Positions 7,153 to 15,316 of a stretch of DNA of 16,562 nucleotides are shown piece by piece. This stretch comes from a bacterium (GTDB taxonomy: Bacteria; Blakebacterota; Blakebacteria; Blakebacterales; Blakebacteraceae), in contig JALGVQ010000038.1 of the NCBI GenBank assembly GCA_025774615.1, positions 1-16,562 on the forward strand, given 5' to 3'. The translations under genes and the position numbers were made by a program. Within the stretch, counting starts at the first letter, position 1, and the number at the start of each line of letters is the position of its first letter. Under the pieces are notes generated by a model. The model was given only the letters and a program-made list of their open reading frames with translations, was not told the DNA's origin and did not search any database.

Positions 7153-7636
7153 AAAACGGGCCCTCCAGGCAATCTATGAGGAACGCTTCGGCATTCCCGC
7201 CCGGGCGATGGAGGAGTGGTTTGTCTATTCCACCGGCTCGGTTCTCTGGGGACTGCGTGATGCTCCGCATCTTGACGAGGCCCTGGCTGCTTTACGGTTC
7301 GAGCGGACCGGGCTCCCCCTGCTGCGGAGGGCGGGCCGGTTCTGGAAACCGACCACGGTAGCCCTTCAGGTAGTCGGGAAGTTCGTTTTACGCAATATGC
7401 TCGAATTGAGCAGGCAGGAACTGGAAACGATCCTCATCGAAGGTGAACTGCGCGGGACACGCGCCGACGTGGAGCAGGGGTATGTGGCACTCACCGGCCC
7501 GGACGGTGTGGTCGGATGCGGGCTCTACCTTGATCCCGATGAAGACCATAATGAAGGCCTGCTCATCTCCCAGCTTTCTAAAGCCCGCTGGTCAGGAATG
7601 ATATCGTCGGCTGTTCAGGCGCTCCCCGGCCGATAA
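7127..7636 (+). CDS. COG3270-like ribosome-biogenesis protein: detached PUA-like C-terminal domain of RsmF-type methyltransferases
   Basis: This 169-residue protein resembles the NOL1/NOP2/Fmu 'ribosome biogenesis' C-terminal unit. Its features are an N-terminal FGIP segment (21-24), LPLLRRAGRFWKPTT (63-77), and a PUA-like strand pattern GYVAL..DGVVGCGLY (118-133). A terminal SQLSKARW (148-155) replaces the usual ...LPK.xR. It probably binds RNA and supplies substrate recognition for the methyltransferase encoded just upstream. I chose GTG 7127, since TGGGGA at 7114-7119 precedes it by 7 nt and the start overlaps the methyltransferase by only 26 nt. ATG 7067 is in frame but would add 20 residues over an 86-nt overlap and lacks a good site. 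The 3' end overlaps the convergent kinase gene by 22 bp. Family assignment is by pattern and moderately sure. Confidence 0.78.
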   Translation: MLTSANPAEKRALQAIYEERFGIPARAMEEWFVYSTGSVLWGLRDAPHLDEALAALRFERTGLPLLRRAGRFWKPTTVALQVVGKFVLRNMLELSRQELETILIEGELRGTRADVEQGYVALTGPDGVVGCGLYLDPDEDHNEGLLISQLSKARWSGMISSAVQALPGR

Positions 7637-9783
7637 CGATATACAAGGGCCGCCAGATATCCGAAGAGACAGCCCATGAGCGGGCGGAACAGCTCCAGCC
7701 AGTATGACCAACGCCAACAGGCGAAATAGGAAAAAGCGACGAGAAACAGCATCAGAAGCACGATATAGAAACTTCCTCGCGCGATCCGCAGCTCCATGGC
7801 GAGCAACCCACCCACGGCCCCCAGAATAATAACGAGAAGAGAGCCCAGCCCGGCTCCCATGGCCGTTCCGAAATCTCTTTGCAGGAGATTGGCGAGCAGG
7901 ACCGTGTGGATATATGGTCCGGGATTGCCCGCCGACAATGGGGTGGTATGGGCATTCATCAGTCCCGGAGCCGTGATACCAACCATGCTGACACTTCCTT
8001 CAAAGACATCTTCAGACTGTCCGACCCGACCCTCCAGGACGTCGTAGAAAGAGAGTTCGCGAAAGGGATTACCGCTTGAGGGGTACCACCGCAGCAGCAG
8101 GCGCCCCCGCGTATCGATCGGAAGGCGGTAGCTGCCTCCAATCAGGTATCGTCCCGGAATGATGCGCAGATCTTCGATCTGTATCCCCATGATATCGAGG
8201 AACACCCTGAATCCCACCGAAGGGATCAGTCGGTCGTGATATCGGACCAGCAGGTAGTGACGGCGGACTACACCGTCGGAATCGGGGAACAGATTCGACA
8301 AACCGATCCCGCGGCTGGCTGATTCGATCAGGGGAGTCGGACTGCTGAGGGCCAGATCGTCACCCAGGTCGGGCAGGTGTTCGGCTCCCGGCACCATATC
8401 AATCGGGATCGTATGCATGGTCAGTGTTGCAGCGAGGCGGAGCGAATCTATCATGGAGCCAAACACATAGCTGTTCTGCTCGATCAGCCGCATGGTGGTA
8501 TTCACCATCTCTGCTTCAGTCATGTCACGCGCGAAAATCTCATCGACCTCCGGGGTCAGGTCTTCATCGGAAAAAGGGATGTCGAAGCAGATCGAAGCGG
8601 CTCCCCAGTCTGCCAGCTCCCGTGTCAGATCTCCATATCGAGAACTGGGCCACCCGGCAAAGCGGCCATATTTCATCAACGCGCGGTTATCCACTCTGAT
8701 CAGGAAAAGACCACTGTCGGGGTCGAATGGCTCCGTCAGGTCGAGGGCGAACCGGACACGGGCATCGTAGAGACGGTTCTCAAAGCCTTCGAATATCCCA
8801 TTCATCAATCCATAGGTCAGAATGGCAATAGCGAGAGCGGTCAGTGCCCCGGTCAGCACTGTCCTTAACCTGAGCTTTATTCTCCGTGATCTGAACCAGA
8901 CTGGCGCCGTCCTGCCGATCGTCCCTCTCAGAACAGGGCCTTCAACGCTTGCGAGATACCCGGCGGCCGTCTGCATCGCGATCAGGTCGAATACCACCTG
9001 TTCGGTCGACTGGTATCGATCATCCGGGTTCTTCTGCAGCAGCTTCAGGATGATCTTTTCGAGCCTGGATGGAAGGTCGGGGCGAAGATCACGCGGTGGC
9101 TCGGGATCGGTTCCAAGCACTGCGTAGTGGATGGCATGGAGATCATCTCCGGTGAACGGCCGGGAACCGGTGAACATCTCATACAGGGTTGCGCCGAGAG
9201 AAAAGAGATCACTTCGATGATCGATCTTTCCGCCCTGTATCTGTTCCGGGCTCATATACCCGGTCGTACCCATGTCAACGTCGCCCTCGGCAGCTGAAGT
9301 GCCCAACGAAAAACGCGCCAGGCCGAAATCGGTTATCTTCAGCCATCCATGCTCATCAAGCATGAGATTGGCCGGCTTGATGTCCCGGTGAATGATGCCG
9401 CGGTTATGGGCTTCAGCCAGACCTTCAGCGGCCTGCCGGGCCCATGCTACAGTTGTCTCCAGGGAGGGTAGTGCTTTGCCTGCCTCGGTCAGACGGTCAG
9501 TTATTGAGCCGCCTTCGAGATACTCCATGACGATCAGGAGCTCTCCCTCTTCCTCCTTGATCTCAAACACCTGCGCGACGTTGGGATGATTGATGCGTGC
9601 CGCGGATCGTGCTTCCCGAATGAACTGTTCCCGCTGCTTTCCGGTCTGTTCACGGTGGATGGGAGGGGCTTTGATGGCGACCAGGCGATCCAGGGCGGTA
9701 TCTTCAGCGAGCCATACCACGCCCATCCCCCCCTTGCCGAGCATCTCAGTAATATGGAACGGTCCAATCTGGCGGCCGATCAT
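7615..9783 (-). CDS. Transmembrane serine/threonine protein kinase with CHASE2 sensor domain
   Basis: The 722-residue chain begins with a complete Hanks-type kinase (about 8-268): GKGGMG (16-21) glycine loop, Lys38 in VAIK, Glu57 of helix C, HRDIKPAN (132-139) with catalytic Asp134, DFG (152-154) and GTTGYMSPE (172-180). After a basic linker there is one membrane segment (about 309-328). A CHASE2 extracytoplasmic sensor follows (about 330-640), showing LYDARVRF (338-345), RVDNRALMKYGRF (363-375) and WPSSRYGDLTRELADWG (378-394). Three closely spaced hydrophobic segments (about 642-662, 671-688 and 698-715) end the protein, the standard CHASE2 arrangement. It should sit in the inner membrane with the kinase in the cytoplasm and CHASE2 in the periplasm. 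All catalytic residues are present, so it is probably active. Ligand and substrates are unknown. The ATG lacks a strong ribosome site (GGGG, 5 nt away), but the kinase fold allows no later start. Confidence 0.96.
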   Translation of the reverse strand: MIGRQIGPFHITEMLGKGGMGVVWLAEDTALDRLVAIKAPPIHREQTGKQREQFIREARSAARINHPNVAQVFEIKEEEGELLIVMEYLEGGSITDRLTEAGKALPSLETTVAWARQAAEGLAEAHNRGIIHRDIKPANLMLDEHGWLKITDFGLARFSLGTSAAEGDVDMGTTGYMSPEQIQGGKIDHRSDLFSLGATLYEMFTGSRPFTGDDLHAIHYAVLGTDPEPPRDLRPDLPSRLEKIILKLLQKNPDDRYQSTEQVVFDLIAMQTAAGYLASVEGPVLRGTIGRTAPVWFRSRRIKLRLRTVLTGALTALAIAILTYGLMNGIFEGFENRLYDARVRFALDLTEPFDPDSGLFLIRVDNRALMKYGRFAGWPSSRYGDLTRELADWGAASICFDIPFSDEDLTPEVDEIFARDMTEAEMVNTTMRLIEQNSYVFGSMIDSLRLAATLTMHTIPIDMVPGAEHLPDLGDDLALSSPTPLIESASRGIGLSNLFPDSDGVVRRHYLLVRYHDRLIPSVGFRVFLDIMGIQIEDLRIIPGRYLIGGSYRLPIDTRGRLLLRWYPSSGNPFRELSFYDVLEGRVGQSEDVFEGSVSMVGITAPGLMNAHTTPLSAGNPGPYIHTVLLANLLQRDFGTAMGAGLGSLLVIILGAVGGLLAMELRIARGSFYIVLLMLFLVAFSYFACWRWSYWLELFRPLMGCLFGYLAALVYRYRPGSA

Positions 9784-9828
9784 AGGAACCCCGGATGCAT
9801 GAGGAGGAATGCGTTCATACTCCCCGGG

Positions 9829-9857
9829 ATGGTACTCCCTGAAGCGGAATCAGACAA
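9829..9857 (-). promoter_or_regulatory. Predicted promoter of the CHASE2 kinase gene
   Basis: On the minus strand TTGTCT (9857-9852) and TACCAT (9834-9829) lie 17 bp apart in the divergent gap 9784-9978. The start would be about 40 nt upstream of the kinase ATG. A reasonable sigma-70 match; not tested. Confidence 0.4.
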
Positions 9858-9904
9858 GGAACGCACAGGTCCGGTTGTACTCCTTTCAAGTGTCAGGGAT
9901 GACG

Positions 9905-9933
9905 TTGCATGCCTGGTGACCTGGCGATACTAT
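9905..9933 (+). promoter_or_regulatory. Predicted promoter of the S9 peptidase operon
   Basis: TTGCAT (9905-9910) and TACTAT (9928-9933) are spaced 17 bp apart. A transcript starting near 9940 would have a leader of about 39 nt containing GGAGG at 9966-9970, 8 nt before the peptidase ATG. It is back-to-back with the kinase promoter. Confidence 0.45.
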
Positions 9934-9978
9934 CACATTCCCTGAATCCGGAAAGCACCCTGCCTGGAGGTTGATTCA

Positions 9979-12333
9979 ATGAAGCGCACTGTACTGCGAA
10001 CCACACTGCTCATCCTGATCCTTCTGCCCCTGGTGGCCCATGCCCAGGAGAAGAGAGCGATCGAGCCGGAGGATTATTACGCGGTGAAGCGTGTGAGTTC
10101 GACCGAACTCTCTCCGGACGGTCGGTACCTGCTCTATGCGGTCCAGACCGTACGGCAGGATGAGAATGACCGTCTGACCGAAATCTGGTGGACCGACCTG
10201 CAGTCGGGTACGAACCGCAGGCTCAGCACCGCCGGTGCCAACACTACCAGCCCCCACTGGACACCGGATGGGAAACGGATCTATTTCACGACGACCCGGG
10301 GAGATGAGAGCGGTCTTCACTTCCTCAATTTCCTGGAACCGGGGGGTGAGGCCTACCGCATCCCGTCGATCCCGAACAATCCGCGATTCACCCTTGATGG
10401 GAAGTGGATCGTCTTCACACGTCAGGTTGCCGAAGAGGCGGAAGAAGAGAGTGGTGAACGGGGTGATCGGCCAGAACGGGAGGCAGTGCCCCAGAGTCGT
10501 CAGCGCGGGTCGAATCCCGATGGCATCCCCGGTCTGGCCAGACGGATGGGAACTGAATGGGCCGGCACGACTGAGCAGGAGCGGAATCAGGACGTCTATG
10601 TCATTACCACCTCCAGCTACAAACGGAACGGGCAGCTCAATTTCAACACCGGTTCAGGAGGGGGCGGCTTCAGCAGGGGACAGTTCGGCGGTTTTGGAGG
10701 CCAGGGAGGGGGCGATGGACGGTACACCCAATTCTTCCGGATGCCCGCGACCGGCCTGGCTGAGGATGAGGAAGCCGAACAGATGACCACCGATCCATGG
10801 AACAAGAGCTTCCAGGGTTTCAGCCCTGATGGTCGCTCTATCATCTACACAGTCGACCTGGGTCAGAAGGAGGAGCGGGAGGAAACAGAGGACCCGCGTG
10901 AACGCCCACCCACGCGTCTGGGGATCTTCCTTCTCCCGATCGATGGCGGAGAGGGTCATCAGATCGCCGAGGAAACGGGCTCCCTGCGCGGGATCGCGAT
11001 GTCCCCCGACGGTTCGAAGCTGGCGTACTCCATCAGCGTAGATCGGCAGCAGCCTGCTGTTGTCAGGGTGATAACCACCGGCGGCGAGAAGGTATCAGAA
11101 GCGGGTGGAGAAGAGTGGGTGTACGGATTCGGATCGCTGACCTGGACCACCGACAGCGCCAGTCTTCTTACGACCTCCTCGATCGGAGGACAGACGCAGG
11201 TGATGCGGATCACCGCCGCTACAGGCGATTTCGAGCCGATCACCGGGGGAGATCAGGTCCTCTCGGGTGTCACCTTCGATCGGGCCATGACGAAGATGGC
11301 TTTCGTCATGGATTCCGCCGAGTTGCCGTGGGAGGCATACGTCGCCCGAATCGATGGTTCCGCCGTGACGCGCGTGAGCGAGGTGAACACCACCTGGATG
11401 GGCGAGGTGAAACTCAGCCGGGTCGAGCGGATCACCTTCGAGGGTGCGCGCCACAACGAGGAATGGCTCGACAACCTGCCGAAGCGGGGAGTGGAGTACA
11501 TGATGACCCACGAGGCGCCCCGCGGAGAGCGGCCGACGATCGAAGGATGGCTCATGTACCCCCTCGACTACCAGGAGGGCACACAATACCCCCTCGTACT
11601 CTCGATCCACGGCGGCCCCCACTCTGCTTACCGGCATACCTGGTTCCCCGAGTTCCAGATGGTCGCGGCCGAGGGGATCTTTGTCCTCTACATCAACCCG
11701 CGCGGTTCGGGCTCATACGGCAGACACTTCTCGAGCATGATCATGGAGTCGTGGGGAATAGATGACTACAAGGACTACATGCAGGCGGTCGATCTGGTTG
11801 TGGACCGCGGGATAGTGGATGAGAGTGCCATGGGGGTCACGGGGGGTTCCTACGGCGGATTCATGACCAACTGGATCACTGCACATAACGACCGTTTCAA
11901 GTGCGCCATCACCGCCCGCAGCATCTGCAACTGGATCAGTTTCTACGGAATCTCGGACGCTTCTGGGCTCGTTGAGAATGAATTCGGAGGCAGGCCGTGG
12001 CCCTTCGAATCTGAGGATGAGGGGAGCTGGAACCGCGACATGATGCTGAGTCCCATTGCCTGGGCCGACCAGGTGAAGACACCCACGCTGATCATCCACA
12101 GCATCAACGATTATCGCTGTCCTCTGGCAGAAGCAGAGCAGTGGTTCAGAGCGCTCAAGAAGAACGAAGTACCGGTCAAGATGGTCCTCTTCCCTGATTC
12201 CACACACGATCTTTCCCGGACGGGTGAACCGTGGCTGCTGGTGCGCCGCCTGCAGGAGTATGTGGACTGGTTCGGGGCCTATCTGGTGGATGATGAGCCG
12301 GTTGTCGACGCCAACGGTCCGATCGGGAGGTAG
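9979..12333 (+). CDS. Secreted S9-family serine peptidase (prolyl oligopeptidase / acylaminoacyl-peptidase type)
   Basis: A 784-residue exported peptidase that would cleave short peptides in the periplasm or outside. Residues 1-22 are a Sec signal peptide (KR start, LLILILLPLV core, AHA before Gln23). A beta-propeller follows, with repeated blade motifs: SPDGRYLLYA (45-54), TPDGKRIYFT (95-104), SPDGRSIIYT (282-291) and SPDGSKLAYS (342-351). The C-terminal alpha/beta hydrolase (about 515-770) has HGGPHSAY (544-551) for the oxyanion region and GGSYGGF (622-628) with nucleophile Ser624. Asp711 (NDYRCP) and His743 (STHD) complete the triad. Two low-complexity inserts interrupt the propeller: a Glu/Arg-rich run at about 151-175 and a Gly-rich run at about 225-248. 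GGAGG with 8-nt spacing supports this start. The aminotransferase gene follows after 34 bp. Substrate specificity within S9 is not predictable. Confidence 0.96.
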   Translation: MKRTVLRTTLLILILLPLVAHAQEKRAIEPEDYYAVKRVSSTELSPDGRYLLYAVQTVRQDENDRLTEIWWTDLQSGTNRRLSTAGANTTSPHWTPDGKRIYFTTTRGDESGLHFLNFLEPGGEAYRIPSIPNNPRFTLDGKWIVFTRQVAEEAEEESGERGDRPEREAVPQSRQRGSNPDGIPGLARRMGTEWAGTTEQERNQDVYVITTSSYKRNGQLNFNTGSGGGGFSRGQFGGFGGQGGGDGRYTQFFRMPATGLAEDEEAEQMTTDPWNKSFQGFSPDGRSIIYTVDLGQKEEREETEDPRERPPTRLGIFLLPIDGGEGHQIAEETGSLRGIAMSPDGSKLAYSISVDRQQPAVVRVITTGGEKVSEAGGEEWVYGFGSLTWTTDSASLLTTSSIGGQTQVMRITAATGDFEPITGGDQVLSGVTFDRAMTKMAFVMDSAELPWEAYVARIDGSAVTRVSEVNTTWMGEVKLSRVERITFEGARHNEEWLDNLPKRGVEYMMTHEAPRGERPTIEGWLMYPLDYQEGTQYPLVLSIHGGPHSAYRHTWFPEFQMVAAEGIFVLYINPRGSGSYGRHFSSMIMESWGIDDYKDYMQAVDLVVDRGIVDESAMGVTGGSYGGFMTNWITAHNDRFKCAITARSICNWISFYGISDASGLVENEFGGRPWPFESEDEGSWNRDMMLSPIAWADQVKTPTLIIHSINDYRCPLAEAEQWFRALKKNEVPVKMVLFPDSTHDLSRTGEPWLLVRRLQEYVDWFGAYLVDDEPVVDANGPIGR

Positions 12334-12367
12334 GTCTGGACTGAACCTTCGCAGGAAGGTGGCAGGG

Positions 12368-13528
12368 ATGGAATCTGAAGTGGCAGACACAATGATAGTG
12401 AATCTGGCTGATGACGCGCCGGCGCTCCTCGAGCGTCGGCGCTTCCTCACGGTACTCGGTGCCGGAGCCGCCGTGGCAACTGCGATCCTTCCGGCCTGCA
12501 CCGTGTCCGAACCGGTCGTACTGGGTCCGGGCAGAGGGACTTCGAAACTCAATCAGAACGAGAATCCGCTGGGGCCGAGCGATGCCGAGCGCCGGGCCAT
12601 GAAGGCGGCGCTCGACCTGGCGAACCGGTATCCCGGTGGTGAAGGAGAACTCCTCCGTTTTCTTGAGGCTCATCACGGGGTCGATACAGAGTGCTTCCTG
12701 TTGGGATGCGGTTCGACAGAACTGCTGAAGGTCTGTGCCGAGGCTTCTCTCGATGGTACGAAGAACCTGGTGCAGGGATCACCGACCTATCCCACCCTGG
12801 AACGATACGCGCGGGTATATGGAGCCGATATCAGGTCGGTTCCGGTCGATGATAGCGGACATATCGATCTTGTCGGTCTTGCGTCACAGACAGATTCGCG
12901 GACCGGGGTGATCTATCTCTGCAATCCGAACAATCCCACCAGTACGGTGCTTCCAGACGCCATGATACGTGATTTCATCGACCAGATGCCGGAGCAGGCG
13001 CTCATCGTATGTGACGAGGCTTATCACGAGTTCGTGGACGACCCCGGATACAGGAGCCTCGTCGACCTGGCAGTAAAGAGGCAGAACCTTGTCGTGCTGC
13101 GCACTTTCAGCAAAGTATACGGCCTGGCGGGGATGAGGGTCGGTTATGCCATCGGACATCCCGACACGATCGCGGCGCTTGCGCCCTACGGCCTTTCGAT
13201 CAACCTGAACAACCCCGGGCTCCATGCGGCGATCGCCGCGCTCCAGGATCACGACTTCGTCCGGGAGTCGGTAAGGATGAACGCACAGTCCCGCGAGGCG
13301 ATCTTCAATGAGATGCTCCGGTTCGGCGGCACACCAGTTCCGAGCCAGGCCGGATTCGTCTGGATCGATTTTGGTCGGGAGGCTGAATCGATTGCGCGGG
13401 CACTTGTGGATCGGCATGTGTTCGTAAGGAGATATGACCACTCACCGCAGCACCTGCGGATCTCGACCGGACGACCACAGGACATGGACCGGCTCTTCCG
13501 GGCGATGGAGGAAATTACTGTAGTGTGA
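12368..13528 (+). CDS. HisC-like PLP-dependent aminotransferase with Tat (lipo)protein signal
   Basis: A 386-residue fold-type I aminotransferase of the class I/II, histidinol-phosphate aminotransferase-like group. NQNENPLGP (62-70) opens the substrate-binding arm. Other features are GCGSTELL (113-120), CNPNNPT (185-191), CDEAYHEF (215-222, with Asp216 pairing to the PLP nitrogen) and FSKVYGLAGMRVGY (247-260), where Lys249 forms the Schiff base. LRIS (363-366) carries the carboxylate-binding Arg364. Unlike biosynthetic HisC, it has an N-terminal ERRRFLTVLGAGAAV segment (22-36), a twin-arginine signal, followed by LPAC (41-44), which could be a lipobox. It is therefore probably folded with PLP in the cytoplasm and exported, possibly as a lipoprotein. 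AAGG at 12356-12359, 8 nt upstream, supports ATG 12368. A longer frame from 12224 would bury the signal and overlap the peptidase. Substrate unknown; a role in His synthesis is unlikely. Confidence 0.93.
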   Translation: MESEVADTMIVNLADDAPALLERRRFLTVLGAGAAVATAILPACTVSEPVVLGPGRGTSKLNQNENPLGPSDAERRAMKAALDLANRYPGGEGELLRFLEAHHGVDTECFLLGCGSTELLKVCAEASLDGTKNLVQGSPTYPTLERYARVYGADIRSVPVDDSGHIDLVGLASQTDSRTGVIYLCNPNNPTSTVLPDAMIRDFIDQMPEQALIVCDEAYHEFVDDPGYRSLVDLAVKRQNLVVLRTFSKVYGLAGMRVGYAIGHPDTIAALAPYGLSINLNNPGLHAAIAALQDHDFVRESVRMNAQSREAIFNEMLRFGGTPVPSQAGFVWIDFGREAESIARALVDRHVFVRRYDHSPQHLRISTGRPQDMDRLFRAMEEITVV

Positions 13529-13550
13529 CCGATTTACCAGTCGGGTGGAT

Positions 13551-13580
13551 TTGCCCGGCCGGGATGTCGTTCACTATATT
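13551..13580 (+). promoter_or_regulatory. Predicted promoter of pruA
   Basis: TTGCCC (13551-13556) and TATATT (13575-13580) are separated by 18 bp, just after the aminotransferase stop. The transcript would carry a leader of about 100 nt that contains the hairpin at 13637-13658. This makes pruA at least partly independent of the upstream operon. Confidence 0.45.
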
Positions 13581-13636
13581 GGGCAGCGTTCTCTGCCACA
13601 GAGAGCCTTTCAAAGAGATTACCGTACCATGCGCCT

Positions 13637-13658
13637 GATCCCCGGTTTGCCGGGGATC
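13637..13658. promoter_or_regulatory. Strong stem-loop in the pruA leader
   Basis: Perfect 9-bp arms GATCCCCGG and CCGGGGATC enclose a TTTG loop. The stem extends to 12 pairs (13634-13661) if one T-G wobble is allowed. It lies 18 nt before the AAGGAG ribosome site. No T-run follows, so it is not a standard intrinsic terminator. It could be an attenuator, an RNA-stability element, or a factor-assisted end for the aminotransferase transcript. Confidence 0.5.
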
Positions 13659-13690
13659 GGGGCATCCCGAGAGTCCAAGGAGAAACCGTG

Positions 13691-15298
13691 ATGTCGACAA
13701 TGAAAAATGCCGTTATGGCAACGTGGCCTGATGAGGTGATGGAGAAGCGCGGAGAGTTCACGAACTGTCCCCTGACCGATTTTTCGCAGGAAGAGAACCG
13801 GCAGGCCATGATGGCTGCCCTTGCAAAGGTGAAGGGTGAGTTCGGCCGGACCTATCCTCTCGTCCTGGGGGGCAAGGAGGTCATGACCGAAGCGAAACTC
13901 GAATCGTACGATCCTTCCCGACCCTCCGATCTGATCGGCACATTCGCAAAGGCGGGAGAGGATGAGGCCAGGATCGCCATCGCCGCAGCGGTGGAGACCT
14001 TCGAGAGCTGGAAGTGGACCTCGGCGCAGGAGCGGGCCGATTACATCTGGAGGGCCTGCGACCTGATGATCGAGCGAAAACTCGAACTGGCTGCCTGGAT
14101 GGTCTACGAAGAGGGCAAATCGTGGGTCGAGGCCGACGCTGATGTGGCCGAGGCGATCGATTTCCTCGAATTCTACGGCCGGGAGGCGATCCGGTACGCG
14201 GCGCCCCAGCCACTGACACCGATCCCCGGTGAGGAGAACGAACTGCGCTACATTCCGCTGGGACCGGCGCTTGTGGTACCGCCGTGGAACTTCCCACTGG
14301 CGATCCTCGTCGGCATGACGTCTGCCGCCTGGGTCGCGGGGAACACCGTAGTCCTCAAACCCTCGAGTGACGCGCCTGCTATCGGCTACCAGTTCTTCAA
14401 GATCCTGCAGGATATCGGCCTTCCCGAAGGAGTGGTGAACTTCATGCCGGGTGCTGGCGCCTCAGCCGGTGACTATCTGGTGAGGCATCCGCAGACGCGC
14501 CTGATCGCTTTCACCGGTTCGATGGAAGTGGGACTGCACATCAACGCCGCAGCCGCGCAGACCGCCGAGGGACAGATCTGGATCAAGCGGACCATCCTCG
14601 AGATGGGCGGGAAAGACTTCATCGTCGTCGATTCGGATACGGATCTGGATGAGGCGGTCGCCGGCTGTGTTGCTTCATCCTTCGGCTACCAGGGCCAGAA
14701 GTGCAGCGCTGCTTCGCGTCTGATCGTGGTGGAGGATATCTACGACGAGTTCCTCGAGAAGATGATACCCCTTGTGGAACAGATCCGTGTCGGCCACCCG
14801 GAGGACCCCGAGGTCTACAACGGCGCGGTGATCAACGAAGGTGCCATGAACGACCATCTCAGGTACATCGAGATCGGTCGCCAGGAGGGCCGGATCCTCA
14901 CCGGTGGCGCGCGTGACACCGGGGCAGGTGACGGCTGGTTCATCCAGCCGACCGTGATCGCCGATGTCGATTCAAAGGCACGGGTCGCTCAGGAGGAGAT
15001 CTTCGGCCCGGTTACAACGGTCATCAAGGCGCGTGACTTCGATCACGCGCTTGAGATCGCCAACGACACGATCTTCGGTCTGACCGGCTCGTTCTACACG
15101 CGGGACCCGGAGAAGATCGAGAAGGGCAAGAACGTCTTCCATGCCGGCAACCTCTACGTCAACCGGAAATGCACCGGCGCTCTTGTGGGCGGGCATCCCT
15201 TCGGAGGCTTCAACATGAGCGGGACCGACTCGAAGGCCGGTGGGGGAGACTATCTCTTCCTCTTCACCCAGCCGAAACTGATCTCCGAAAAGGTATAA
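13691..15298 (+). CDS. pruA: L-glutamate gamma-semialdehyde (1-pyrroline-5-carboxylate) dehydrogenase, RocA/PruA type
   Basis: An NAD-linked aldehyde dehydrogenase oxidising glutamate-5-semialdehyde to glutamate, the last step of proline and of arginine/ornithine catabolism; cytoplasmic. The 535 residues from ATG 13691 match the RocA branch over nearly their whole length. PPWNFP (197-202) holds Asn200, VVLKPSS (220-226) holds the NAD-binding Lys223, FTGSMEVG is at 274-281, LEMGGKD (303-309) carries general-base Glu304, and GQKCSAASR (335-343) carries nucleophile Cys338. The stretch FTNCPLTDFSQEENRQA near the N-terminus is also RocA-like; about 20 residues precede it. AAGGAG at 13677-13682 is 8 nt from this ATG. 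A GTG at 13688 directly before it is an alternative adding one residue. There is no fused proline dehydrogenase and no putA nearby, so the source of the semialdehyde is encoded elsewhere. Probably monocistronic. Confidence 0.96.
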   Translation: MSTMKNAVMATWPDEVMEKRGEFTNCPLTDFSQEENRQAMMAALAKVKGEFGRTYPLVLGGKEVMTEAKLESYDPSRPSDLIGTFAKAGEDEARIAIAAAVETFESWKWTSAQERADYIWRACDLMIERKLELAAWMVYEEGKSWVEADADVAEAIDFLEFYGREAIRYAAPQPLTPIPGEENELRYIPLGPALVVPPWNFPLAILVGMTSAAWVAGNTVVLKPSSDAPAIGYQFFKILQDIGLPEGVVNFMPGAGASAGDYLVRHPQTRLIAFTGSMEVGLHINAAAAQTAEGQIWIKRTILEMGGKDFIVVDSDTDLDEAVAGCVASSFGYQGQKCSAASRLIVVEDIYDEFLEKMIPLVEQIRVGHPEDPEVYNGAVINEGAMNDHLRYIEIGRQEGRILTGGARDTGAGDGWFIQPTVIADVDSKARVAQEEIFGPVTTVIKARDFDHALEIANDTIFGLTGSFYTRDPEKIEKGKNVFHAGNLYVNRKCTGALVGGHPFGGFNMSGTDSKAGGGDYLFLFTQPKLISEKV

Positions 15299-15316
15299 GT
15301 ACACCGGGGTGGAACG

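Noticed and set aside
11115-11765. A 216-codon plus-strand frame inside the S9 peptidase
   Set aside because: A long frame of Arg/Gly/Asp-rich low-information sequence, typical of the +1 frame of a GC-rich gene. The peptidase frame carries all the motifs.
12224-12367. N-terminal extension of the aminotransferase to 12224
   Set aside because: It overlaps the peptidase by over 100 bp, encodes Trp/Arg-rich sequence unlike any signal, and would bury the Tat motif. AAGG before ATG 12368 fits better.
13690-15300. Possible PutA-type fusion with proline dehydrogenase
   Set aside because: The frame starts only about 20 residues before the RocA-like N-terminus. There is no proline dehydrogenase domain.
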